Source: an uncultured Bacteroidales bacterium (lineage in GTDB: Bacteria > Bacteroidota > Bacteroidia > Bacteroidales > Tenuifilaceae). Taken from it: a stretch of 16,157 nt of DNA. Positions 6,294 through 12,921 of the stretch are shown here, one piece after another. Within the stretch, counting starts at the first letter, position 1. The number at the start of each line of letters is the position of its first letter. The stretch lies in the NCBI GenBank assembly GCA_937915475.1, contig CALGIR010000239.1, positions 1 to 16,157 on the forward strand. Reading direction: 5' to 3'. The notes under the pieces were generated by a model that saw only the letters and a list, made by a program, of their open reading frames with translations, made no database searches and had not been told where the DNA came from. The position numbers were made by a program, and so were the translations under genes.

Positions 6294-7284
6294 TTAATTG
6301 CGGGTTATCACCTCTTGTATATCCACAAACTCTTTATTTATTGGGCGGAATGCCTTTTCTACCAAGTTAAACGAAACCTCAACAATAACCCGATCTTTTA
6401 ACCCAATCATTAAATTCTTTTTCCCAGCTAGCAGGCTGTTAATGGCTGCTACTCCCATTCGCGTTGCGGTAATCCGGTCCTGAGCTGTTGGGTTGCCTCC
6501 CCGCTGTATATGCCCCAAAATGGTTACCCTTGCTTCAATATCGGGATGTTGTGCTTTAACCCTTTCAGCAATTTTTAATAGCCTTTAAACTAGGGTAGTT
6601 CTTAGCTACCATAATAATTCCGCTGGTTTTTTTGTTTACTAGGTCTTTATGGATAAACCTATCCAGCTCCTCTTCCTGTTCCAACATTTCGGGGATGAGG
6701 ATAACCTCAGCGCCACAGGCAAGCCCGCTTGCCAGAGCCAGTAGCCCCGCCTCGCGTCCCATTGATTCAACAAAAAATATCCGCCCGTGCGACCTAGCCG
6801 TATCCTTTATTTTATCTACAGCCTGTACCACCGTGTTCAGGGCAGTATCGAAACCAATGGTATATTCTGTGCCAGTGATGTCGTTATCAATTGTCCCCGG
6901 TATCCCGATAAAAGGAATATTGAACTCAGAGGAAAACTGCGCAGCACCCTTAAATGAACCATCCCCGCCAATTACCACAACACCATCAATATTTCTTTCT
7001 TTCAAGTTTTTGTATGCTTTCTCTCTGCCCTCGTAGGTCGTAAATTTTTTGCATCGTGCCGTTTTTAGTATTGTTCCGCCTAGGCCTATGATACCGCCGA
7101 TATCCTCATAATGCAATTCCAAAAAATCATTCTCTATCATTCCTTGAAATCCGTAGTTAATACCAAAGACTTTTACGTTGTTTGCCAACGCAGCACGTGT
7201 TACCGCCCTAATTGCAGCATTCATGCCTGGTGCGTCGCCGCCTGAGGTTAAAACTGCAATGCATTTAATATCTTTTTTCTGCAT
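6294..7284 (-). pseudogene. pfkA: ATP-dependent 6-phosphofructokinase, frameshifted
   Basis: Would phosphorylate fructose 6-phosphate to fructose 1,6-bisphosphate in glycolysis. Residues 1-236 are a normal PfkA start: TSGGDAPGMNAAIRA, GGDGS (106-110; glycine after the Asp, as in ATP-using rather than PPi-using enzymes), PGTIDNDI (base Asp133) and MGREAG. Then KAIKNC ends at TGA (6565-6567). In the next frame, KIAERVKAQHPDIEARVTIL leads into GHIQRGGNPTAQDR and continues to a stop at 6294. Removing one base from the five-T run at 6572-6576 (AAAAA on the coding strand) joins both parts into a 329-aa protein of normal length. So one inserted A breaks the gene: either an assembly/sequencing error or recent inactivation. 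The usual substrate-binding Glu (E. coli Glu222, in VAEG or ITEH) is Lys228 here (VAKN), which leans toward real decay or a changed paralogue. The Asp of GTDYTIGF is Glu. Confidence 0.9.
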
Positions 7285-7331
7285 AATATTTTTATTTGAA
7301 TTCTTCTTGTTTTAACTTTTTATTTAATACT

Positions 7332-7339
7332 CAAAAATA
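7332..7339 (-). promoter_or_regulatory. -7 box upstream of pfkA
   Basis: On the minus strand this reads TATTTTTG, a full match to TAnnTTTG, 47 bp before the pfkA start. No good TTTG -33 element is seen at the right distance, so the call is tentative. It would let pfkA be transcribed independently of the cardiolipin synthase gene upstream. Confidence 0.35.
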
Positions 7340-7372
7340 CAGATAATAAACGCCAGTAATTAATATTTAAAA

Positions 7373-8836
7373 CTAAAGGATTGGCGCGAGTAGCCGCACC
7401 AGTTTTTCAAAAAGATGAATATACTTGGGTCTGTTTAGCCAATCGGTTGAGTTTATCTCTCTCGAATGCTTTAGGTCATTGTTAAATGCTTCTTGCAATT
7501 GTCCCGTAATCGTTTTACTGTAAAGCATTGCATTGACCTCGAAATTGAGGTCGAAACTTCGGTAATCCATATTTGCCGAACCAACAACGGCTAAATTATC
7601 ATCAATAATCATAGCCTTTGAATGCACAAATCCTTTTTGGTATTCAAATATTCTAACCCCATGCTTCAAAAGGTCAGTGTAGTACGAACGTGCTGCAGAA
7701 TTCACTATTATCGAATCTGATACCCCAGGTATCAGCAACTTTATTTCAAGACCACTTTTTGCTGCAATAATTAGGGCATCCATCAAACTTTCTCCTGGAA
7801 TAAAATAGGGACTGGTAATTAACACTCGTTTTTTTGCTGCCCCAATGGCTTCCAGAAGCGAATAGAAAATAACAGGTAATTTAGAGTCGGGGCCAGAAGA
7901 GACAATCTGCACTAACTCGTCACGTATTTTGTTTTCTTTGGAAAATATTGGGAAATATTCCGACCCAAATTGCAGCTTGTTTTTGGCGCTAAAATTCCAA
8001 TCGCAAAGAAAGAGGTATTGCAGAAAAAAGGTCGCGGGGCCGTCTATCATTAAATGGGTATCGCGCCAGTATAAACTATTTTCAGGTTGGGTGTCATTTC
8101 TATATCTATCGCTGATATTGATGCCGCCTATAAAGGATTTTTTACCATCAATTACTATGATTTTCCTATGGTTTCTATAGTTCAGCCGATTAACGAGGGC
8201 GTACCATTTTATTTTATAGAAGGGAACTGTTTCTATACCGTTTTCCTCGAGTTTTCTGATAAAATGCTTATTTAAGCCACGGCTCCCAAAATCATCGTAC
8301 ATAAAACGTACTTCTACACCCTGTTGTGCTTTTTTAATCAGCATATCCACTATGGAATTTCCCGTTTCATCATTCTCGTAAATATAGTATTCCAAATGAA
8401 TGTGTGATGTTGCATTCTCCAAAGCATCCAATAGTGCGGGAAACTTCTCCTCGCCGTTCAATAGCAGCTTTACGGAATTATTGCCAGTTAAAGGACTAGT
8501 ACTTGAATTGCGTATAAACCGAGCCAGATTTAGATGCCCAGTAGATAAGAGACCCGAATTTAAGACCTGCTCTGAATAGTTTTGAATATGGGTAAGAATT
8601 ATTTGATTGAGTACTTCGTCCTCAACTATTTTCCGGCTGTACAATTTACTTTTTCGATAGTTGATGCCGAAGGAGAAATAAAAAAACACACCGAAAAATG
8701 GCACCAAAACAATAAGCAGAATATAAGCCAATGCCTTGACTCCGCTGCGGGTATCGTATAGTACGCGTAGTACAACCAGTATTAGTATGGCGACGTACAA
8801 AATTTCGAATAAAAGCAACCATTTCATGAAATGCAT
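7373..8836 (-). CDS. cls: Cardiolipin synthase (phospholipase D family)
   Basis: Inner-membrane enzyme that condenses phosphatidylglycerol molecules into cardiolipin. Domains in order: two N-terminal membrane helices at ~5-25 and ~36-56 (PLDc_N region, with YILLIVLVPFFGVFFYF), then two phospholipase D domains. The first HKD motif is HRKIIVID (His223, Lys225, Asp230) followed by FIGGINISDRY; the second is HSKAMIID (His405, Lys407, Asp412) followed by VGSANMDYRSF. TSPYFIPG, a further conserved Cls stretch, is at 341-348. Length 487 aa is typical. Both catalytic triads are intact. ATG at 8836 is used; Met4 (8827) is an equally possible start. The gene begins 24 bp after the stop of the membrane-protein gene at 8860-9270 and is probably co-transcribed with it. 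Confidence 0.95.
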   Translation of the reverse strand: MHFMKWLLLFEILYVAILILVVLRVLYDTRSGVKALAYILLIVLVPFFGVFFYFSFGINYRKSKLYSRKIVEDEVLNQIILTHIQNYSEQVLNSGLLSTGHLNLARFIRNSSTSPLTGNNSVKLLLNGEEKFPALLDALENATSHIHLEYYIYENDETGNSIVDMLIKKAQQGVEVRFMYDDFGSRGLNKHFIRKLEENGIETVPFYKIKWYALVNRLNYRNHRKIIVIDGKKSFIGGINISDRYRNDTQPENSLYWRDTHLMIDGPATFFLQYLFLCDWNFSAKNKLQFGSEYFPIFSKENKIRDELVQIVSSGPDSKLPVIFYSLLEAIGAAKKRVLITSPYFIPGESLMDALIIAAKSGLEIKLLIPGVSDSIIVNSAARSYYTDLLKHGVRIFEYQKGFVHSKAMIIDDNLAVVGSANMDYRSFDLNFEVNAMLYSKTITGQLQEAFNNDLKHSREINSTDWLNRPKYIHLFEKLVRLLAPIL

Positions 8837-8859
8837 TTTTTAGGTTTGGCAATAGTCTT

Positions 8860-9270
8860 TTATAATAATTTATTCAATTCTTCGAAGAATTTTTTAGCAT
8901 TTCTTCGATTCTTTCCCCAACTCACAATTTGTGTAAAAAGAAAACAAATCGATAGAAAATTAATTTCCGTTTCATTTTCGTTATCAGTAACCCTAATTTC
9001 AATCAATTCGGACCAAGACCATATTGAAGCTTTTGTCTTGGCGTAATAAGTTGAATTGTTTTCATCAAAGTGAATATTCTTAAAGTTTGATTGTTTTAGT
9101 GCCTCAATAAAAAGTTCGTGTTTATTCTTGTTCAGCAAATTAATTCTTTTTTCTATTTCATATTGTGCAGTTAACCCCCATGAATTCTTGCTTATCCATT
9201 TATAAAGAATAAAAACAAGCACTGTCAGAGCAATCAAAAACCAACCAATGTAATCACTAAGGAAGTCCAT
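8860..9270 (-). CDS. Single-pass membrane protein of unknown function
   Basis: A 136-residue protein that I do not recognise. One hydrophobic helix at residues ~8-25 (IGWFLIALTVLVFILYKW) anchors it, leaving a polar domain of about 110 residues. That domain contains a charged helical stretch (residues 36-60), then alternating strand-like segments STYYAKTKASIWSWSELIEI and ETEINFLSICFLFTQIVSWG, and ends with a basic helix KNRRNAKKFFEELNKLL. The strand-strand-helix order would fit a small PH-like or similar alpha/beta domain (inference only). The gene is 23 bp upstream of the cardiolipin synthase gene and 117 bp downstream of the AlbA_2-domain gene, all on one strand. No -7 box was seen in the 9271-9387 spacer. 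Confidence 0.65.
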   Translation of the reverse strand: MDFLSDYIGWFLIALTVLVFILYKWISKNSWGLTAQYEIEKRINLLNKNKHELFIEALKQSNFKNIHFDENNSTYYAKTKASIWSWSELIEIRVTDNENETEINFLSICFLFTQIVSWGKNRRNAKKFFEELNKLL

Positions 9271-9387
9271 TCTAATGTTATTTATTTTTAGATTATGACT
9301 TGTTATATTCGATTGTAATTTGTCTCGAAATTATCGCACGTTACCGCCTGGTGTTTTTTTGTTTATCTTGAATTTATAATCAATTTG

Positions 9388-10764
9388 CTACGGCGTTTCA
9401 TTCTGTCGTGCGTTGGCTTTTTTCAATTTTTCTTTCATTAGAATTCCTCTTTCAGTTAATCTGTATTTTTGTTTACTGCTGTTAGGCTTTTCGGGTATAG
9501 TTAACTCAATTAATTCTTCATTTAAAGCTAATTGGAGGTAGTTCTTTCTGAAATTCTCTCTGTTTGCTAATTTTAATTTGTCTTGTAAATCCTGTCTCGA
9601 ATGTTCTCCTGTAAAGATTTTAATCAATTCTTCAACTTGCGTGGTTACTTGCGTGGTTACTTGCGTGGTTACTTGCGTGGTGAGTTTCTCTAATGCTGGA
9701 AAAACCATACGCAAATAGTTTTCTGCGAATTTGAAACAATCTTTGTCGTATGCTTGTAATATTCGAGGCACACCCGAACCTAATTGTTCAACCATTCCTA
9801 AGTCTTTATATACACGCATAAGTTCCTTATTGCGTGGTAATGATAAACCCTCAAAAAAGTCTTCCCTTGTCATTCCGTCGAATAGTCCTCCATAGCTTGT
9901 TATTTCCAGTCTATCAGAAAAGATTTCAAATTTCGGAGGAATTTCTCGAGTGTAATCGTTATGAATAATCGCATTAATTATCGCCTCTCGCAAAGCAACG
10001 GCATTCCAAAGCCTTTTGTCTATACGCTCTTTAGAAGTGATTTGTGATATGGTTTTGTTTTCCAACTCCAATTTATCTATCACGCTTTTAGTTGCCTTAA
10101 CTAGTGAGCAATAGCCATACTCGTTGTTTTCAATTAAATCAACCCTATTTTTACCAGAATATTTTGCAACTTTTATAGATGCGCCATTTTCATCTGCAAG
10201 TAGATACGCCACATAGTTAAGTTTATTGTCCTCTGTTAATAGTTCAAGGTTTTTCGCAAGATGTTTTGTAAGGGTAAACCCTTTCTCTTCATAGTAGATT
10301 CTGAGCTGTTCGAAGGTTAAATCTTGACGGTTCGACCTTATTTTGCCCAATGAGTTTCGTGTACGTGTTGCAAACAGTTTTTCAATCATTGCCTGCGGCA
10401 TCGGTTCTGCGGCTGTTCCTGTTCGTATAAAACAACCTTTCTCCGTCATTCCGAATTTCTTCTTGAAATATGGCTTTTCAGTACCACCTGCAACAATAAT
10501 TTTAATTAGTTCTTTACCCTCTTTGTTTTCGGTAACTACATCGAACAGTCCCATTGCAGAAGGAGAAATGTTGTTTTTTATTCGGTCTTTTATCTTAAGC
10601 ATATTGCTATCAACATTTGATACTCCAACCACTTTTCGGAGTTTGTCAATTCCGATATAAATTAGACCACCCTCTGGGTAATTGAGAAAAGCAATAACCT
10701 CTTTTTCAATATCAACATCTGTATTGAGCTCTTGCTTGTATTCGATTCGATTTGTTTCCGACAT
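9388..10764 (-). CDS. AlbA_2 (Schlafen-like) / HATPase_c_4 / winged-helix putative transcriptional regulator
   Basis: Member of the large, poorly characterised group often mislabelled as RecG-like helicases or 'ATP-binding proteins'. Residues ~5-110 are the AlbA_2/Slfn domain (RIEYKQELNTDVDIEKEVIA, FLNYPEGGLIYIGID, GCFIRTGTAAEPM). Residues ~250-350 are the HATPase_c_4-type region (ALREAIINAIIHNDY, FEIFSDRLEITSYGGLFDG, PRNKELMRV and EQLGSGVPRI). Residues 362-377 are four exact TTQV repeats, and ~378-446 form a winged-helix-like domain. Related proteins occur as lone regulators and near mobile or defence loci. Family function is mostly unproven; nucleic-acid binding is expected from the AlbA_2 and winged-helix parts. 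The last residues NARQNETP look like an added tail. It stands alone behind its own -7 box. Domain calls are good; the role is not known. Confidence 0.88.
   Translation of the reverse strand: MSETNRIEYKQELNTDVDIEKEVIAFLNYPEGGLIYIGIDKLRKVVGVSNVDSNMLKIKDRIKNNISPSAMGLFDVVTENKEGKELIKIIVAGGTEKPYFKKKFGMTEKGCFIRTGTAAEPMPQAMIEKLFATRTRNSLGKIRSNRQDLTFEQLRIYYEEKGFTLTKHLAKNLELLTEDNKLNYVAYLLADENGASIKVAKYSGKNRVDLIENNEYGYCSLVKATKSVIDKLELENKTISQITSKERIDKRLWNAVALREAIINAIIHNDYTREIPPKFEIFSDRLEITSYGGLFDGMTREDFFEGLSLPRNKELMRVYKDLGMVEQLGSGVPRILQAYDKDCFKFAENYLRMVFPALEKLTTQVTTQVTTQVTTQVEELIKIFTGEHSRQDLQDKLKLANRENFRKNYLQLALNEELIELTIPEKPNSSKQKYRLTERGILMKEKLKKANARQNETP
9634..9681 (-). repeat. Four tandem 12-bp repeats encoding (TTQV)4
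   Basis: The minus-strand unit ACCACGCAAGTA occurs three times exactly, and a fourth time with GTT as the last codon. The unit length is a multiple of three, so copy-number change would lengthen or shorten the linker between the ATPase-like and winged-helix domains without a frameshift. Similar short TxQV-type repeats occur at this place in relatives of the family. Confidence 0.95.
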
Positions 10765-10806
10765 ATTCTAAACTATTTCTTTCATCCTCAGTTATTACTA
10801 TTAGCA

Positions 10807-10814
10807 CAAAAGTA
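10807..10814 (-). promoter_or_regulatory. -7 box for the AlbA_2-domain gene
   Basis: On the minus strand this reads TACTTTTG, a full match to TAnnTTTG, 42 bp upstream of the start codon. The upstream TTTG element is not well matched. Tentative. Confidence 0.35.
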
Positions 10815-11177
10815 ATAAATTAGTGTTGGAGTGATGGTAAAGAAACAGCTCTTTTACAAACTTTGGCTGTGAGAAGGGTCTTGCGGTTTGGAAATGTATT
10901 GTTTTATGCGTGAGCAGTTCATTTTTTCTAATCTATTTACTCTTTCGCTTTTATGCAGCAAATTGTCTGATTCCCTGCGATTTCTTCTACACTTGGCGCT
11001 AACTAGGGAATAGGCATTGTTTCAAAATTACCTCAAAAAATTAATTTATCACACCCAACCCAATAAGTTGGTTTAGCTCGACTGAGCCCATTTCTATTCA
11101 AACATAGCTTTTTTCGGATAGTTCAACTAAAATTAGCTGGTTAAATTTCGTATCGAAAAAATCACTAAATTTGAGAT

Positions 11178-11200
11178 TAAACCCAAATAGTTTGGGTTTA
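11178..11200. promoter_or_regulatory. Perfect 10-bp dyad before the ZIP transporter gene
   Basis: Arms TAAACCCAAA (11178-11187) and TTTGGGTTTA (11191-11200) are exact inverses around the triplet TAG, 91 bp before the ZIP start codon. It is too far from any upstream gene end to be an obvious terminator and lacks a T-run. A metal-responsive operator (Fur, Zur or DtxR/MntR family) is plausible from position and symmetry; a leader hairpin in the mRNA is the alternative. The binding protein is not identifiable here. Confidence 0.45.
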
Positions 11201-11291
11201 GAACCAAGTATTTGCCAACAATACGGATTTGATATTTGTTGTAAAGCAAAGCCTTTTCTTATCAAACCTTATACTCTAAAAAAACATTACA

Positions 11292-12098
11292 ATGGATTGG
11301 TTACTAAACTACAACCCAGTATTGTTGGCACTTGGTGCAACCCTTTTTACTTGGTTTGTGACATTGATGGGAGCTTCATTGGTTTTCTTTTTTAAATCTA
11401 TCAATAAAAAGGTACTAAACTCTATGCTGGGTTTTGCTGCAGGGGTAATGATTGCTGCTAGCTTTTGGTCCTTGCTTAAACCCGCAATTGAAATGTCTGA
11501 GAAAAGTGGTTCTCTTCCATGGGCACCTGCTTTAATCGGGTTTTTATCGGGAGGGGCTTTCCTGTTTTTGGTAGATAAACTCCTACCTCATTTACACTTG
11601 GGTTTATCAACTGATAAGGCAGAGGGAATCAAAACATCATGGCAAAGAAGCGTATTGCTTGTGCTTGCAATTACCCTGCATAATATTCCCGAGGGGTTAG
11701 CTGTTGGGGTTGCATTTGGTGCATTGGCAAACAATCCTGATGCCGGAGTGCTTGCAGGAGCCATTGCCCTAACTATTGGAATAGGATTACAAAACTTTCC
11801 TGAGGGTGCTGCTGTTTCAATCCCTCTACGAAGGGAGGGTTTTTCGAGGTTAAAAGCGTTTAACTATGGTCAACTATCTGGTATCGTTGAGCCAATAGCC
11901 GGAGTAATAGGTGCATACTTGGTGTTAACAGTAACCCCTTTACTACCATATGCACTTTCGTTTGCCGCTGGGGCAATGATTTTTGTAGTAGTTGAGGAGT
12001 TAATCCCCGAATCGCAAACTGGGGACGAAACGGATTTATCTACCATTGGTGCAATGCTAGGCTTTGCAGTAATGATGCTTTTAGATGTAGCTTTATAA
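11292..12098 (+). CDS. ZIP-family divalent metal transporter (GufA/ZupT-like)
   Basis: Inner-membrane transporter that brings zinc and possibly iron or manganese into the cytoplasm. About eight hydrophobic helices are visible across 268 residues, the usual length for bacterial ZIP proteins. The two metal-site motifs are HNIPEG (130-135) in the fourth helix and QNFPEG (167-172) in the fifth, where other ZIPs commonly have HNFPEG or HxxxE; the Gln in the second site is common in the GufA subgroup. The loop before the fourth helix has HLHLG (100-104), a possible metal-binding segment, and EELIPES (235-241) lies in a late helix. Start ATG at 11292. The next gene begins 20 bp downstream. A dyad 91 bp upstream may be its operator. 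The metal cannot be assigned from sequence. Confidence 0.93.
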   Translation: MDWLLNYNPVLLALGATLFTWFVTLMGASLVFFFKSINKKVLNSMLGFAAGVMIAASFWSLLKPAIEMSEKSGSLPWAPALIGFLSGGAFLFLVDKLLPHLHLGLSTDKAEGIKTSWQRSVLLVLAITLHNIPEGLAVGVAFGALANNPDAGVLAGAIALTIGIGLQNFPEGAAVSIPLRREGFSRLKAFNYGQLSGIVEPIAGVIGAYLVLTVTPLLPYALSFAAGAMIFVVVEELIPESQTGDETDLSTIGAMLGFAVMMLLDVAL

Positions 12099-12118
12099 CA
12101 AAAATAAACCATTAAGCC

Positions 12119-12622
12119 ATGAGCAGAGGATTTATCAAGGAAGATGACCAGGAAGAGATTCCCTTAGTGCCCCCTAGGGCACATCTACCCGAAGGGGTTA
12201 TTAACTATGTTACCCAAGTGGGTATGGATGAGCTATTGGACGAAAGGCAGAAGCTAACGGAGGAGAGAGACAGTATAAGCAGCACTATCGAAAAGGAGAG
12301 GCGAATAGCGCAGAACCATATTAACGCAAAACTACAGCTGTTGAACAGTAGGATTGCTGAGGCCAAAGTAGTGAACCTGAGCGAGCAACCACAGCATGAG
12401 GTAATGTTTGGTGCTCTGGTAACCCTCAGGATTGAAGCATCCAATGCTATTCAAACTTTCCAGATAGTAGGCGTTGATGAGGCAAATGTTTCCAAAGGGA
12501 AAATATCGTTCTTATCACCCTTAGCCCAAATTCTGACAAATAAAAAAGTTGGGGATAAAGTTACTTTAAAGCTTGCCAAGGAAGATCGTGTTTTTGAGAT
12601 TATGGATATAGCTTACAGTTAG
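12119..12622 (+). CDS. GreA/GreB-family transcription elongation factor-like protein
   Basis: Probable RNA-polymerase secondary-channel protein. Residues 1-33 match a known Gre-like subgroup (MSRGFIKEDDQEE, VPPRAHLPEGVINYVT). Residues ~35-85 form an antiparallel coiled coil (GMDELLDERQKLTEERDS, then RIAEAKVV). Residues ~93-165 are the FKBP-like C-terminal domain, with FGALVTL, IVGVDEA, and the conserved SPLAQILTNKKVGDKVTL. Classical GreA/GreB carry a GDLSEN-type acidic motif at the coiled-coil tip that stimulates RNA cleavage. The tip here reads ISSTIEKERRIAQNH and lacks it, so anti-backtracking cleavage is not assured, and a modulating or competing role is possible. At 167 aa it is of normal size. 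It follows the ZIP gene by 20 bp and is likely co-transcribed, though no functional link is obvious. A 6-bp stem at 12627-12644 lies just downstream without a T-run. Confidence 0.88.
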   Translation: MSRGFIKEDDQEEIPLVPPRAHLPEGVINYVTQVGMDELLDERQKLTEERDSISSTIEKERRIAQNHINAKLQLLNSRIAEAKVVNLSEQPQHEVMFGALVTLRIEASNAIQTFQIVGVDEANVSKGKISFLSPLAQILTNKKVGDKVTLKLAKEDRVFEIMDIAYS

Positions 12623-12698
12623 GAACATTGGAGTAAGATCCAATTGCAAAGTAGAAAGGTTGTGGTGGTAAGTGGTAAGTTGAAAGGTTTGTGGTGAT

Positions 12699-12914
12699 GC
12701 CCAATACCTAGCTAAACAATATTGTATTATTCTTTCCTTGTTTTAGCCTTTCAACTCTTTCAACCTTTTTTCATTAAATCTCTCCCGCTTGCGCGGATTT
12801 GTAATCCGTGTGCCACTGTGTGCAGTTGGAGTAAACACAGCAGCAAAGAAGAAAGGTTTACGTGATGATGTGGTTATGGCCAATAACCAGCTAAACAATA
12901 TTGGATTATTCTTT
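12699..12914. repeat. Imperfect direct repeat pair flanking a REP-like hairpin
   Basis: 12699-12735 and 12878-12914 are direct copies; the core 12710-12735 and 12889-12914 agree at 25 of 26 positions (AGCTAAACAATATT, then one mismatch, then ATTATTCTTT). A shared GAAAGGTTT precedes each (12682 and 12851). The second copy runs up to the 3' end of the thioredoxin gene, and after the first copy there is a similar TTTCAACTCTTT-CA stretch, as if the tail of the gene and its flank were partly duplicated. The whole 12623-12921 spacer has no gene. Confidence 0.65.
12794..12808. repeat. Short REP-like palindrome
   Basis: CGGATT, TGT, AATCCG is a perfect 6-bp stem with a triloop, extended by wobble pairs, inside a GC-richer stretch (CCCGCTTGCGCGG, then GTGTGCCACTGTGTG). 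Palindromes of this form are dispersed in many Bacteroidota genomes and resemble REP elements mobilised by REP-associated tyrosine transposases. That link is recalled family knowledge; no transposase is in the window. Confidence 0.4.
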
Positions 12915-12921
12915 TCGGATT

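Larger units (their letters stand above)
10765..11291. other. Intergenic region between divergent AlbA_2 and ZIP genes
   Basis: 527 bp without a supportable gene. It holds a -7 box for the leftward gene near 10807 and a perfect 10-bp dyad near the rightward gene (11178-11200). Short stems such as CCAAC/GTTGG near 11047-11063 and GCTC/GAGC near 11078-11089 are within chance. A plus-strand reading frame at 11171-11395 starts at TTG, overlaps the ZIP start and has no protein-like character. No tRNA or riboswitch was recognised. Confidence 0.6.

Noticed and set aside
6570..6580. Programmed frameshifting in pfkA
   Set aside because: There is no slippery heptamer with a downstream structure, and the family is not known to use frameshifting; an error or mutation is simpler.
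6632..7036. Plus-strand frame opposite pfkA
   Set aside because: It is a shadow of the conserved phosphofructokinase coding strand, with serine/proline-rich antisense composition.
9300..9390. Integron attC-like or recombination site between the AlbA_2 and membrane-protein genes
   Set aside because: The GTTACCG-type motif does not fit the attC core pattern, and no paired arms were found.
9634..9681. Tandem repeats as a CRISPR array
   Set aside because: The units are 12 bp, contiguous and in-frame inside a coding region, with no spacers.
9388..10764. AlbA_2/ATPase protein as part of an anti-phage defence system
   Set aside because: No partner nuclease, toxin, helicase or other defence gene lies beside it; the neighbours are an unknown membrane protein, cls and a ZIP transporter.
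11171..11395. Plus-strand reading frame before and into the ZIP gene
   Set aside because: TTG start, overlap with the ZIP coding region and no protein-like features.
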